Shown: positions 17,954 through 27,668, counted from the first letter of the stretch. The stretch is DNA of 64,000 nt from Moheibacter stercoris (GCF_040545805.1 NZ_JBEPMO010000004.1:124001-188000); one strand, 5' to 3'. A program made the numbers and translations. Notes: generated by a model from the letters alone, not told the origin.

Positions 17954-19291
17954 ATGGAAGAATTTTTCATAAAAGCTGGACAAATGATTTTGATGTTGTC
18001 CATTTTAGTTACCCTTCACGAATTAGGACATTTCATCCCAGCCAAATATTTCAAAACCAAAGTAGAAAAGTTCTACTTATTCTTTGACCCCTATTTCTCG
18101 TTATTCAAAAAGAAAATTGGAGATACAACCTACGGAATCGGATGGTTACCGTTGGGCGGATACGTGAAAATTGCGGGAATGATCGACGAAAGCATGGACA
18201 CCGATCAAATGAAATCGGAACCGAAACCATGGGAGTTTAGAAGCAAACCAGCTTGGCAACGTTTGATCATCATGTTGGGTGGTGTAACGGTCAATGTTAT
18301 TTTGGCTTGGGTTATTTATGCGATAATGTTTACAGCCAATGGAATGACTTATCTTTCAGTAGACAAAGCCCAGGAAAATGGGTTGGTTTTTAGTCAATTA
18401 GGAAAAGAAATTGGATTCCAAGATGGAGATAAAATTCTTACTGTTGATGGAAAAGAACAAAAACAATTCAATCGTTTGACGTTGGATATAATGTTGAGTG
18501 AAGAAATTGTAGTAGACCGTAATGGTCAGCAAGTCAAATTGCAGATTCAAGATGAACAAATCAAACAAATTCTATCAACAGAAGGAAGAAATAATTTTAT
18601 TTTTCCTCAACACAATGGTGTTGTGATTGATTCGGTTTTGGATAATTCTGCCGCAAAAACATCAGGTTTACAATCAGGAGACATTATCAAAGCGATCAAC
18701 CAAAATCCGTTAAATATTACCAATTTCACAGCTCAAATTCAAGAAAACAAGAACAACAAATTGGTCATGCAAGTTGAGCGCGCAGGTATATTGAAATTAG
18801 TGGAAGTAAATATTCCTGACTCAGCAAAAATTGGCGTATTCCATCGTGCGAATCTAAATAAAGACATCATTGTCACAGAAAAATTCAATTTGATGTCAGC
18901 CATTCCTGTTGCGATAACAGAATCCTTTACGATTTTGAATTACAACATCAAGAACTTAAAATTATTGATCAAACCTAAAACGGAAGCTTACAAACAAGTC
19001 GCAGGTCCTATCGGAATCGCAAGGCAATTGCCATCGACATGGGATTGGGGATTCTTTTGGAATTTCACCGCGATGTTTTCGATGTGGTTGGCGTTTGTAA
19101 ATTTACTTCCGATCCCAGGTTTGGACGGAGGCCACGCCCTTTTTACCCTAGCAGAAATGATCACTGGACGAAAATTAAACGATAAAACAATGGGAATTGT
19201 TCAAACTTTTGGAATGATTATCTTATTGAGTTTGATGGCGTTAATTTTCGGTAAGGATATTTGGGATTTAATTAGCGATAAATTTTTGTAA
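17954..19291 (+). CDS. rseP: RIP metalloprotease RseP (site-2 protease, M50)
   Basis: An intramembrane zinc protease that cleaves anti-sigma factors or signal-peptide remnants. The zinc motif HELGH is at residues 22-26 in the first transmembrane segment. One or two PDZ domains fill the middle (SGLQSGDIIKAINQNPLNIT). The second active-site motif is NLLPIPGLDGGHALF near residue 390. The 445-residue length is typical. It ends just before the tRNA-Asn promoter and the left end of the integrated element. Confidence 0.95.
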   Translation: MEEFFIKAGQMILMLSILVTLHELGHFIPAKYFKTKVEKFYLFFDPYFSLFKKKIGDTTYGIGWLPLGGYVKIAGMIDESMDTDQMKSEPKPWEFRSKPAWQRLIIMLGGVTVNVILAWVIYAIMFTANGMTYLSVDKAQENGLVFSQLGKEIGFQDGDKILTVDGKEQKQFNRLTLDIMLSEEIVVDRNGQQVKLQIQDEQIKQILSTEGRNNFIFPQHNGVVIDSVLDNSAAKTSGLQSGDIIKAINQNPLNITNFTAQIQENKNNKLVMQVERAGILKLVEVNIPDSAKIGVFHRANLNKDIIVTEKFNLMSAIPVAITESFTILNYNIKNLKLLIKPKTEAYKQVAGPIGIARQLPSTWDWGFFWNFTAMFSMWLAFVNLLPIPGLDGGHALFTLAEMITGRKLNDKTMGIVQTFGMIILLSLMALIFGKDIWDLISDKFL

Positions 19292-19297
19292 AAAATA

Positions 19298-19328
19298 TTT
19301 GGAGGTTAAAAAATCCTTTCTATATTTG
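19298..19328 (+). promoter_or_regulatory. Complete -33/-7 promoter of the left tRNA-Asn gene
   Basis: TTTG (19298-19301), exactly 19 bases, then TATATTTG (19321-19328), 19 bases before the tRNA. This matches the Bacteroidetes consensus fully. The -7 box lies inside the 117-bp repeat, but the -33 box lies just outside it, so only the left tRNA copy has both. Confidence 0.75.
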
Positions 19329-19428
19329 CAATCCAATTACGGAACACTCCTCCTTAGCTCAGTTGGTTAGAGCATCTGACTGTTAATCAGAGGGTCCTTG
19401 GTTCGAGCCCAAGAGGGGGAGCAAAAAG
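19312..19428 (+). repeat. Left 117-bp direct repeat (attachment site)
   Basis: Identical by eye to 30449-30565. It covers 36 bases upstream of tRNA-Asn including the -7 box, the 74-base tRNA and 7 bases after it. The sequence diverges at once on both sides. The crossover point inside the repeat cannot be told from one sequence. Confidence 0.9.
19348..19421 (+). tRNA. tRNA-Asn (anticodon GTT), left copy
   Basis: A 74-base cloverleaf: acceptor TCCTCCT with AGGGGGA (one G-U), D stem GCTC/GAGC, anticodon arm TCTGA-CTGTTAA-TCAGA with anticodon GTT, T arm CTTGG-TTCGAGC-CCAAG, discriminator G. No CCA is encoded. It has the complete promoter on the chromosomal side and ends in an element-derived terminator. 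Confidence 0.97.
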
Positions 19429-19430
19429 GT

Positions 19431-19462
19431 AAAAGCACTTACAGAAATGTAGGTGCTTTTTT
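19431..19462 (+). terminator. Terminator after the left tRNA-Asn, supplied by the element
   Basis: AAAAGCACTTACA (19431-19443) pairs with TGTAGGTGCTTTT (19448-19460), with one G-U pair and a 4-base loop, then a T run. It lies outside the 117-bp repeat and differs from the terminator behind the right copy. Confidence 0.85.
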
Positions 19463-19569
19463 AATTTAACACCCCTCATATTAAAAGGAAATCCCTTTAC
19501 TTTTCAACTCTATTTTTTGCTACTAAATATTAAAACTTTCTTTTTATGCTTCTTTAAAAAAGTACACAA

Positions 19570-19601
19570 AAAGGACTACATAATTTTTTAAAAGGCATAC
19601 A
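19570..19601 (+). repeat. Left pair of putative recombinase arm-type sites
   Basis: AAAGGACTACA (19570-19580) and AAAGGCATACA (19591-19601) lie just before the integrase gene. The second form recurs exactly twice near the right end of the element. Short directly repeated sites near both ends are what arm-type binding sites of a tyrosine recombinase look like; this is inference. Confidence 0.45.
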
Positions 19602-19618
19602 TAAATTTTCAATCTATT

Positions 19619-20836
19619 ATGAATAAGAATAATTTGAATATCCTATTTATATTGGATAAACGCAGAACAAATAAAAAAGGATTAACTCCACTAAGATGTA
19701 GAATTACTTATTTAGGAAAAAGAAAAGTAATATCTACTGGAATTTTTATTAATCACCAGAATTGGGATAGTAAACTTCAAAAAGCTAAACCCAAAAATGA
19801 AGAAAACACTTCCATAAATAATAAAATAAGCTTGATTAAAAATAAGATTAATCAGGCTTTTTTGTTTCTTCAAATTCAGGAAAACTCTATATCTATAGAA
19901 GATATTTATTTCCAATATATTGGGAAACCATCAAAAAAAAATATTGGTATAATTTCTCATTATTCCAATTTCTTAGATAAATATAGAAGTTTAATTGATG
20001 TGGAAATAAAGCAAACAACATGGAATAAATTCAACTATATATTTTCTGATTTAAAGGATTTTATTCTTTGGAAGTATAAACAAAGTGATTTACAATTAAA
20101 AGATGTAGACATGGAATTTATTCAAGAATTTGAATACTATTTAAAGATTATTAAACTTCAGAAACAGATTACCATTAACAAAGCCTTACAAAGATTAAAG
20201 AAAGTAGTTAAAACAGCTGTAGAATCTAAAATAATTGATTCTTTCCCCTTTAGTGAACACAAGCCAAAAGCTGTAAAAAATCAAATTACTTTTTTATCTG
20301 TAGATGAATTATCAAAACTCGAGAATTTTGTTTTTAAACAGAAAAGATTACATGATGTAGCTCAAATGTTTATTTTCTGTTGTTATACAGGATTGGCATA
20401 TAATGAAATGGCAACTCTACAAGAAAAACATATTGTTAAAGGTTTTGATGGTAATTATTGGGTTAAAATGATTCGGGAAAAGACTCAAAAAGAAATTTCA
20501 ATTCCCCTACTCCCAAAATGCATTAAGGTAATTGAGAAATACAAACAAGAACTCAATGGTGAAACTCTTTTACCAATTATTAGCAATCAAAAATTCAATT
20601 CCTATTTAAAAGAAATTGCTGACATTATTGGAATTGAAAAGAATCTGACACATCATGTAGCTAGAAAAACATTTGCTAGCACTATATTACTATACAATGA
20701 TATCCCTATGGAAATTGTATCTGAACTTTTAGGTCATTCAAAGATTACAATTACTCAGGAATATTATGGGAAAGTAGTTCAAGAAAAAGTAAGTCAACAC
20801 TTCCAATTTCTAAAAGATAAACTTGATAATAAATAA
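19619..20836 (+). CDS. Tyrosine recombinase / integrase of the element
   Basis: A 405-residue site-specific recombinase of the Bacteroidetes type: N-terminal arm-binding domain (about 1-100), SAM-like core-binding domain (about 115-205), then the catalytic domain. Visible catalytic residues are the beta-hairpin Lys in REKTQKE (about 288), H346-x-x-R349 in HHVARKT, H373 in LLGHSKI and the nucleophile Tyr383 in EYYGKV. The first Arg position is Ala (CCYTGLAYNEM), as in many integrases of this phylum. It lies next to the left repeat, reads into the element, and should catalyse insertion at tRNA-Asn. Confidence 0.93.
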   Translation: MNKNNLNILFILDKRRTNKKGLTPLRCRITYLGKRKVISTGIFINHQNWDSKLQKAKPKNEENTSINNKISLIKNKINQAFLFLQIQENSISIEDIYFQYIGKPSKKNIGIISHYSNFLDKYRSLIDVEIKQTTWNKFNYIFSDLKDFILWKYKQSDLQLKDVDMEFIQEFEYYLKIIKLQKQITINKALQRLKKVVKTAVESKIIDSFPFSEHKPKAVKNQITFLSVDELSKLENFVFKQKRLHDVAQMFIFCCYTGLAYNEMATLQEKHIVKGFDGNYWVKMIREKTQKEISIPLLPKCIKVIEKYKQELNGETLLPIISNQKFNSYLKEIADIIGIEKNLTHHVARKTFASTILLYNDIPMEIVSELLGHSKITITQEYYGKVVQEKVSQHFQFLKDKLDNK

Positions 20837-20845
20837 ATTTATAAT

Positions 20846-20887
20846 TCTGTGTTGTATTAAATTTACAACACAGATTATTTTTTTTAT
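20846..20887 (+). terminator. Hairpin between integrase and helicase genes
   Basis: A perfect 11-bp stem, TCTGTGTTGTA (20846-20856) with TACAACACAGA (20864-20874), is followed by TTATTTTTTTTAT and then at once by the next ATG (20888). It is a terminator for the integrase, or an attenuator for the helicase. Confidence 0.8.
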
Positions 20888-23359
20888 ATGTTTAAAAATT
20901 CTCCTTTTGAAGATTACCCAATTGAGTTTAAAGAAATCAACTCTACAGATTTTCCAGAATTTAAAGTTGATGCAAAGAAAATAATAAAACCCGATGAAAA
21001 AGGATTTATTACAACAGAACTTCTATCCTCTATAGAATTAGATAGCAAAAACACTATTGTTATAAATGCAGCAGTTGGACAAGGTAAAACTTATTCAATA
21101 ATTGAAATAGTTAAGCAATATTTTAAATCAAATGAAGATTATTTAGTTTTCATTGTTTCCCCATTTGTTAGCTTAATTGAACAATATCACCAAAAATTAA
21201 TAAATCAAGATATTCAAGAGAAGGATATATTTAGATATGAATTATTAGGAACTGAAAAATGTCCTAATTATCTAGAAAAAAGTATTCACATAGTAACTGC
21301 GAATTGTTTATTAGGGAACCCAGGTGATGATGCATTAATAAATTCTAAAGCAAAGAGAGAGTATATTAACACATTATCTTCTTTTTGCCAAAAAACAAAT
21401 AAAAAAGTAATCTTTATTTATGATGAAATACATGATGCCATACATAATTTTAAAGAGAAATATATATTCAATTTATGGAAATGGAAAAATTCAATACATA
21501 AAAACTATGTAATAAGTGCTACTTTTAATGAAGCTTCAAAAATTGTCATTGAATATCTTGCTGAATTAACTGATGACAAGATTCAAATTATTGAATCATT
21601 AAGAATTAGAAATAAAGAGAATCAAAGTGATCTAAATCTTCACTACTGCAACTCCCAATTTTTCAACAATGAAACACCTGAACTTGTCAATTTAATTCAA
21701 GATTTAATTAAAAGGGATAAAGAAATTGACATCCTATGTTTCTCTAAAACACTATCACTTTCAATAATTGAAAATAAGACTGAAGGGGCTGGAAAACTTC
21801 TATACCAAAAATATGATAAAATCAATAATTGTACTTCAGATTTTATAAAAGATTCAAAAAAAGGAAAAACTTCACCTCAAAATAGATATAATCCAAATTT
21901 ATGTAATGTTGGTACCAATTTCAAAAGTGGAGTTAGTATTGAAAAAGACAATCATGCATTTGTAATTATATTTCCTCCAAATGGAGCAAAAATGCCATTT
22001 CAAAATTTTTATGGAATATTTTCAAATGGGATAAATTCCATAATTCAAGCTTTAGCAAGACAAAGAAAAAAAGGTGAAATTCATTTATTACTCCCTCTAC
22101 CAGATAAAATTAATTATATTTCCTTACCATTTTCTAATGACAAGAAGAAATTTACTTTTTTTAAGAACGTCTATGAAAATATTTGTAACCAAAAGGACAC
22201 AAAAGAACTAATAGAATATAATTCTCTAGCGAAGCAAAGAGATTTACTATATGAATTTTATTCAAATGAATTAAAGGGTAATGTAATTAATGAAATTCAA
22301 TTAGTTCAAAATACAAATAGAGTAAACAAAGTAAGGCTAGAATTTCCTGAATTTAAATTATTTGTTCTTGAGGATGGAGAAATTTATCTAGCAAATAAGT
22401 TTCAATTCTTTGGTGGTGATTTATCAGCTTATATTACATATAGCGCAATTACCAATCAGTTTATTAACTGCACTCTAAATACTATAATTTCCAAAAAAGT
22501 TTTAGTTCTAGATGAAAATAATATGGAAAGCCAATTAATAAACTTCTATAATACATATTACTACGAAGAAACTCATCAAAGTTATTTTATCTACCTAAAT
22601 GACCCACTATATTTTAAGGTTTTAAAAGACACTATTTTTAAAGAAACCCAAATATTCTTTAAAGTTGGTGACAAATTTAAAACTATAAAAAAGAATGGAA
22701 AAGACAAAACATCAAAACAATTTGAAGCTGTATTGTTAAATCTAGTAAGAAAATATAAAAGAAAAAATTACACTGATATAAATGAAACAAACCAATTACT
22801 AAGCAATTATTTATCTGAATCAATTTCTCTTTCACTAAATTCTGATTCAAAAGAATATTCACAATATAATAAGGCATATATTGAGTCTTTTAAATATTTG
22901 AATGTGTTAAGAGAAAGAATGATAAAATCAATCAATTCTCTACAAGTAAAAGGAGAAAATATTAATTATTTATCTCAAGATCCCTCAGAAGATTTTATCC
23001 CTCTTAATGAAGAAGAGAATTTTAAAAACTTGATAAATTTTTTCTCTACAGAAGAAAATCCTATTATGATAGGTATGCTGAATCTTTCAGAACTATTTAA
23101 AGGCAAAACTTTAACATCTCAAAAAAAAGAAATTTATAAGTTAATCTTAAAATTATTCTTTGAAACTGAACTTTATAGACTACCAACAGGTAAAAGAGAA
23201 AGAGTTAAAAAAATTACCAAAATTAAAGAATTACCAAATCCAGATAAAGTTTTTAATTGGCTTATAAAACCTGACTATGATTTCCCTGAAGGTTTCTTTA
23301 CTACTGAAATGATAGAAGAAGGTACTGAAACTATAAAATCAATTTTAAATAAAAATTAA
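20888..23359 (+). CDS. SF2 helicase-like ATPase of the element
   Basis: The 823-residue protein has superfamily 2 helicase motifs in order: Walker A AAVGQGKTY (61-69), VFIVSPFVSLIEQY, the DEAH-like box YDEIHDAI (178-185), motif III ISATF (209-213), GTNFKSGVSIEKD (342-354, motif V) and IIQALARQRKKGE (385-397, motif VI with its arginines). The C-terminal 400 residues show no motif I know. Similar large helicases occur next to integrases in Bacteroidetes elements and may start element replication, but no nicking or primase motif is visible. Very AT-rich. Its start lies right behind a terminator-like hairpin, so expression may be attenuated. Confidence 0.75.
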   Translation: MFKNSPFEDYPIEFKEINSTDFPEFKVDAKKIIKPDEKGFITTELLSSIELDSKNTIVINAAVGQGKTYSIIEIVKQYFKSNEDYLVFIVSPFVSLIEQYHQKLINQDIQEKDIFRYELLGTEKCPNYLEKSIHIVTANCLLGNPGDDALINSKAKREYINTLSSFCQKTNKKVIFIYDEIHDAIHNFKEKYIFNLWKWKNSIHKNYVISATFNEASKIVIEYLAELTDDKIQIIESLRIRNKENQSDLNLHYCNSQFFNNETPELVNLIQDLIKRDKEIDILCFSKTLSLSIIENKTEGAGKLLYQKYDKINNCTSDFIKDSKKGKTSPQNRYNPNLCNVGTNFKSGVSIEKDNHAFVIIFPPNGAKMPFQNFYGIFSNGINSIIQALARQRKKGEIHLLLPLPDKINYISLPFSNDKKKFTFFKNVYENICNQKDTKELIEYNSLAKQRDLLYEFYSNELKGNVINEIQLVQNTNRVNKVRLEFPEFKLFVLEDGEIYLANKFQFFGGDLSAYITYSAITNQFINCTLNTIISKKVLVLDENNMESQLINFYNTYYYEETHQSYFIYLNDPLYFKVLKDTIFKETQIFFKVGDKFKTIKKNGKDKTSKQFEAVLLNLVRKYKRKNYTDINETNQLLSNYLSESISLSLNSDSKEYSQYNKAYIESFKYLNVLRERMIKSINSLQVKGENINYLSQDPSEDFIPLNEEENFKNLINFFSTEENPIMIGMLNLSELFKGKTLTSQKKEIYKLILKLFFETELYRLPTGKRERVKKITKIKELPNPDKVFNWLIKPDYDFPEGFFTTEMIEEGTETIKSILNKN

Positions 23360-23713
23360 TTTAATCCGTCCACCTTTATTTCACTCTATATATGGATAAA
23401 AGAAAAAATGGACGTACTTTCAATTTATTACATCATTTATATTTTACTCTATAGAGTATTATCTAATTCTTATAAGGGTTTCTTTATAAATCTTCCCAAC
23501 CTTAAAAATCTTCTGATTTTACAACGCACGAACTATGGAGGAGGTCAACTTCGTTGTAGATTTTGAATCAAATTATTGATGCACAAAGCTACAATTTTTT
23601 TAGGACTTCTCCAAGCATTTCGCGCTAATATTCAGCATTTTATAGCTAATAGCTTTTTATGCACATATCCTATTTTTTCTTTAAAAAATCAAATTTTTAA
23701 AACACATTTTTTT
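23360..23713. other. Non-coding region with inverted repeats inside the element
   Basis: About 350 bases without a convincing gene. It contains ATCCGTCCAC at 23364-23373 with a partial inverse TGGACG at 23409-23414; the same core recurs at 28069-28127. It also holds a perfect 12-bp palindrome ACTCTATAGAGT (23447-23458) and a 7-bp inverted pair TACAACG/CGTTGTA (23520-23526, 23552-23558) around a purine-rich loop. It could be an origin, a regulatory leader for the downstream ATPase, or both; nothing here decides. Confidence 0.5.
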
Positions 23714-24583
23714 ATGCAACTAAGACAATCAGAAAGAAAAAAAGCCAAAATAAAAATGGCTCTTCAAGCACCTGCTGGTGCAGGCAAAACTTATTCAAGT
23801 TTACTACTTGCACAAGGACTTTCAAATGGAGACTTAACAAAAGTAGCCATTATAGACACAGAAAATGGAAGTGCAGATTTATATGCACAATTAGGAAATT
23901 ACAATGTATTAACCTTATCACCACCTTTTACACCTGAAAAATACATTGAAGCAATAGATGTATGTGAAAAAGCAGGAATGGAAGTAATTATTATTGACAG
24001 TATTTCTCACTGTTGGGATGAACTGCTTGACTTTCACAGTAAACTAGCAGGAAATAGCTTTACCAATTGGGCAAAAGTTACTCCAAGACAAAAAGCATTT
24101 ACTGATAAAATCCTGCAATCCAATGCTCATATCATTGCTACAATGAGAACTAAGCAGGATTATGTGCTGAATCAAAAGGATGGAAAGTTTGTTCCTGAAA
24201 AGGTGGGATTGAAGGCAGTTCAAAAAGATGGTTTGGATTATGAGTTTACCCTTGTATTTGATGTGGATATTAAGCACTTTGCTACTTCTTCTAAAGACAG
24301 AACAGGGGTATTTATGGGCAAACCTGAATTTGTGATTAATCAGGGTACAGGAAAAAGGATTTTGGATTGGTGCAACACAGGAACTGATGTAGCAGAGGTA
24401 ACTTCTGAGCAAGTTTATGAAGAAATACAGCAGTGTAATTCTATGGCAGAGCTATTGGAATTGTATAAGAAATATCCAGATTTTCAGGATATTCTAAGAC
24501 CTGACTTTGAAGCTAAAAAAGCTTTACTCATTCAATTAACTAACCCTAAAAACATTTCTCAAAATGGACAGCATCACATTTGA
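23714..24583 (+). CDS. RecA-like AAA ATPase (AAA_24 / Sak4-type)
   Basis: The frame opens at 23576, but the ATG at 23714 (MQLRQSERKKAKI) matches the usual start and gives 289 residues. The P-loop is LQAPAGAGKTYSSL and the Walker B-like strand is MEVIIIDSISHCWDEL, with a later TMRTKQDYV that resembles RecA-core sensor regions. Phage and element proteins of this kind (AAA_24, Sak4) act with single-strand DNA-binding or annealing in recombination and replication. The stop overlaps the start of the DUF3871 gene by 20 bases, so the two are coupled. No recombinase-specific DNA loop can be confirmed by eye. Confidence 0.78.
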   Translation: MQLRQSERKKAKIKMALQAPAGAGKTYSSLLLAQGLSNGDLTKVAIIDTENGSADLYAQLGNYNVLTLSPPFTPEKYIEAIDVCEKAGMEVIIIDSISHCWDELLDFHSKLAGNSFTNWAKVTPRQKAFTDKILQSNAHIIATMRTKQDYVLNQKDGKFVPEKVGLKAVQKDGLDYEFTLVFDVDIKHFATSSKDRTGVFMGKPEFVINQGTGKRILDWCNTGTDVAEVTSEQVYEEIQQCNSMAELLELYKKYPDFQDILRPDFEAKKALLIQLTNPKNISQNGQHHI

Positions 24584-25604
24584 AAAAACTCCCAACATAA
24601 TAGATAGTAATACTACTATGATGGAACTCCACCCTGTGCAAGATAAACCTACTCTATCTAACAACATAGAGTATGTGAAGCCTTTCAAATCAAAACCTTT
24701 TATTGAAGCTAATACAGAAGAAGTGGATTTATTACACCTAAAGAAAGATTGTATTATTCCTGTTTTCTCAAAGGATAATGAAAAGACTCTGGCACATCAG
24801 GAATTTATTGAAATTGCTCAAAATTCCATTGCAAAAGCATTTCCTCATCACAGCATAGAGCTACCTGAAATCAGGGTTTCTCATCAGATTAAAGGCAGGA
24901 TTCCAGATGCAATCCATAAGCAGGCAAAAGACCTATTAGAGCACGAGAAAACCATTTATTATGAGAGGATGGCTTTTATTATCAGGGTTCCAAGTATTTC
25001 TGAATCTATCAATGGAAATCAATTATCCCTAACTATAGGAGGAGTTAGAGCTTATAATCAGGAAAATCTGTACAATAGAAGGACCTTTGAAAAGTTCAAG
25101 TTCTTCATTGGGTTTCAGAATATGGTTTGTTGCAATTTATGTGTGAGTAGTGATGGATTTGTAGAAGACTTAAGGGTAAGTTCCTACCAAGAATTACAAG
25201 CTAAGGTTTTGGAAATTATCCAAAGCTACCAAGCTGAAACTCACCTGAACCAGATGAAAGATCTATCACAGCAATTTCTTACAGAACACCAATTTGCTAC
25301 TTTAGTTGGTAGAGCTAGGTTATATCAACATTTGCCTAAGAAACTGAAATCTGAAATTCCTGAGTTAATGTTTACAGATGGGCACTTTAATACCATTGCT
25401 AAAGATTATTATCAGGATGAAAGTTTTTGTAAAGATGAAAGCGGAAATATCAATCTGTGGAATGTGTACAATTTATTCACTCAAGCCAATAAGAGCAGTT
25501 ACATTGATACCTTTTTAGAAAGGAACTTAAATGCTTTTGAATTCAATCAAGGTATTGGTAAAGCTATCAGTGGTAATTCTGATTATCATTGGTTTTTGAG
25601 TTGA
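24564..25604 (+). CDS. DUF3871-family protein
   Basis: A 346-residue protein I recognise as DUF3871, from FIEANTEEVDLLHLKKDCII followed by PVFSKDNEKTLAHQEFI. The middle has SLTIGGVRAYNQENLYNRR and a Cys-rich NMVCCNLCVSSDG. The family is common in Bacteroidetes mobile elements next to this kind of ATPase and has no established function; its steady linkage suggests a DNA-processing role. It overlaps the ATPase gene by 20 bases and is followed by a terminator. No membrane segment or signal peptide is present. Confidence 0.75.
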   Translation: MDSITFEKTPNIIDSNTTMMELHPVQDKPTLSNNIEYVKPFKSKPFIEANTEEVDLLHLKKDCIIPVFSKDNEKTLAHQEFIEIAQNSIAKAFPHHSIELPEIRVSHQIKGRIPDAIHKQAKDLLEHEKTIYYERMAFIIRVPSISESINGNQLSLTIGGVRAYNQENLYNRRTFEKFKFFIGFQNMVCCNLCVSSDGFVEDLRVSSYQELQAKVLEIIQSYQAETHLNQMKDLSQQFLTEHQFATLVGRARLYQHLPKKLKSEIPELMFTDGHFNTIAKDYYQDESFCKDESGNINLWNVYNLFTQANKSSYIDTFLERNLNAFEFNQGIGKAISGNSDYHWFLS

Positions 25605-25610
25605 GTTTGG

Positions 25611-25638
25611 AACCTCAGTAAAACTGGGGTTCTTTTTT
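25611..25638 (+). terminator. Intrinsic terminator after the DUF3871 gene
   Basis: AACCTCAG (25611-25618), loop TAAAA, CTGGGGTT (25624-25631), then a C and a T run. It separates the plus-strand module from the convergent OLD-type gene. Confidence 0.85.
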
Positions 25639-25648
25639 AATTAAGTTT

Positions 25649-27367
25649 TCAGCAGTTTAATATTCTAAATAAGTCTTCAAATCTCTTAATAGTATCATCC
25701 TCAAGAATTTTTTTGAGCTTTTTCTTCTTTTCTTTAGAGGGGTTTAATATTGAGAACATTCCAGCAAACTCTTTTTTATTTACTTTATCTTGCTTTACTG
25801 TATCAAAAGCTAAATTATAAATAGCTAATTTTTCCTCTTTAGTAAAATAATTTTCTATTGTATGGTCTTGAAGGGGCAAAACAGCTATTTGGTCTTCTCG
25901 CAGGTCAAATTCTTTGAGATACCTTTCTTTGGCTTTTTTGCCTTCTTTATCTGAGTCTAACAATACTTTAAAATCTGCACCCCATCCCAAATTTAAAGAA
26001 ATTAATGGGGCTAAATTATTAGCTGAAGTTCCTGGATATACAACAAAGTCTTTCTTTTTATTACAAATAGTATCAAAAATAACATTGAGGACATTCATAT
26101 CTGATGGGCCCTCTGTTATTACAGCCTTTTTCCAAGGGATGTCAAAATTATTTGGAATTATATTTAAGATATTTGCGAGAGGTTGGTAATAGCTTATGTT
26201 TGAATGATTAGACTTAATAAAGTTAGACCATAAAGTACTGGAAATATCTCCATCTTTCCTTTCTACTATATAAGTAGTTTTGATATTCTCTAAAGATATT
26301 AAATACTGGCTGTGAGTACTATAAATTACAGAAGTATCTTCAACAAGTTTTTGAAAGTCTCCAATCATATTTTGTTGTGCAGTTGAATGCAAGTTAGAGG
26401 CTGGTTCATCAATCAAAAATATTGGCTTTCCTGAATTTACTCTTAATTTTTTCCTTCTAAATTCTGTTTTCATTAAAAAGGATAAATACCATAAAGCCCC
26501 CTTGCTTCTTTCATCTACAGAAAATGTAGTTCCATCAGTATCTGTTATTGATATCTCAAAAAAACTTCGTGAAGAATTATATGCTAATTCAGTTTCTTCT
26601 ATATCTTTAACCCCTGAGAGCTCCTTCCACTTATCTGAAAATGATTGATTCAATGTTTTATTAACTCTTTTCAATACAGTAATCGCATCCTTCTCTCTTG
26701 GGTTAGATTTTGAGTATAACTTTTTAAACTGCTCAATTGAATATTCTTTGTTTGTATTGTAAAACAGACCATCTATAATATCATACCAATCTTCATTAAA
26801 TGCATCATTAGTGCGAGAGGTAAATATTTTCTCAGGGATTCTATCTTTAAAATCTTCAAAGTAAATAATGTAGGGGCATTTTCTAACAAATTCTTGTGCA
26901 ATTACTCTTGAAAAATTATTTGTTTTGTAAGGGTGCTCTGTTTCAAATTCATAATAGTATTTTTGAGGATTTCCTTTTTTAAAAGGAATAATTCTTGATA
27001 TGACTACTTGCTTATTTTTATTAATATCATGTAAAAATGCTTCTAGGTTTTGAACTTCTTTTTCTTTATCTGTTGCACTTTTAATCAATCCCTTAAACTC
27101 ATCTATAGTTACTTTCTCATCTAGCTCAATTGTGGCAGTAATTTTAGCAGAATTATTTGAATTGACATCAGACTTGTTTCTAATTGACCTAAAGAATTTA
27201 TCATCATCAACATCATTTAAATAATCAAAAGTCTCTATGGCTTTTAAGATAGTTGTTTTGCCAGATTCATTTAACCCCAAAAGAAGTACTAAATCATCTT
27301 TAATTAGATTAATAGTAACATTCTCAATTCCTTTAAAATTCTCAATAGTAAAATTCTTATATATCAT
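25649..27367 (-). CDS. OLD-family ATPase with TOPRIM nuclease domain
   Basis: The 572-residue protein has an ABC/SMC-type ATPase: Walker A GLNESGKTT (31-39), signature ERSKGALWYLSF (286-297), Walker B IFLIDEPASNLH (316-327) and switch His352 in YSTHSQ. The TOPRIM domain has Glu419 in VITEGPSD and DSD 471-473 in VLLDSDKEG. This is the architecture of OLD nucleases and of GajA-like defence proteins, which cut DNA under nucleotide control. No UvrD-like GajB partner is adjacent. It is the only plus-to-minus switch among the large element genes and is probably anti-phage or anti-plasmid cargo. Confidence 0.88.
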   Translation of the reverse strand: MIYKNFTIENFKGIENVTINLIKDDLVLLLGLNESGKTTILKAIETFDYLNDVDDDKFFRSIRNKSDVNSNNSAKITATIELDEKVTIDEFKGLIKSATDKEKEVQNLEAFLHDINKNKQVVISRIIPFKKGNPQKYYYEFETEHPYKTNNFSRVIAQEFVRKCPYIIYFEDFKDRIPEKIFTSRTNDAFNEDWYDIIDGLFYNTNKEYSIEQFKKLYSKSNPREKDAITVLKRVNKTLNQSFSDKWKELSGVKDIEETELAYNSSRSFFEISITDTDGTTFSVDERSKGALWYLSFLMKTEFRRKKLRVNSGKPIFLIDEPASNLHSTAQQNMIGDFQKLVEDTSVIYSTHSQYLISLENIKTTYIVERKDGDISSTLWSNFIKSNHSNISYYQPLANILNIIPNNFDIPWKKAVITEGPSDMNVLNVIFDTICNKKKDFVVYPGTSANNLAPLISLNLGWGADFKVLLDSDKEGKKAKERYLKEFDLREDQIAVLPLQDHTIENYFTKEEKLAIYNLAFDTVKQDKVNKKEFAGMFSILNPSKEKKKKLKKILEDDTIKRFEDLFRILNC

Positions 27368-27668
27368 AGTAGGTATTATTAAGTAGTTTCAAACTTTCAA
27401 ATATACAATTTAACATTTGAGTTTGTTATTGGTTATTAAGCTTTTAATTTTTCTATAAAATTTATTACTCTTGGATTATATTCACACAAACCCCCATCAT
27501 AAACCACCCCCACCCATTCTAGAAATGGGGAACTTCCCCATACCCAAATAATATAGAAAAGTTTTTTTCAGGCAGAAATATAAAATTCAAGGTGATAGCT
27601 GAACTTTTATTTTTCTTGTTTCTTCTATTGTGTTTGGGACAATGTTTAACTCAAAAATTTTTAAACCA
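27368..27668. other. Intergenic region with a GC-rich palindrome
   Basis: About 300 bases upstream of the divergent OLD-type gene and the small plus-strand gene. The one clear structure is ATGGGGAA-C-TTCCCCAT (27525-27541), an inverted repeat with a 1-base centre, preceded by a C-rich stretch in otherwise AT-rich DNA. It may be an operator or a transcription signal for either gene. Confidence 0.45.
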
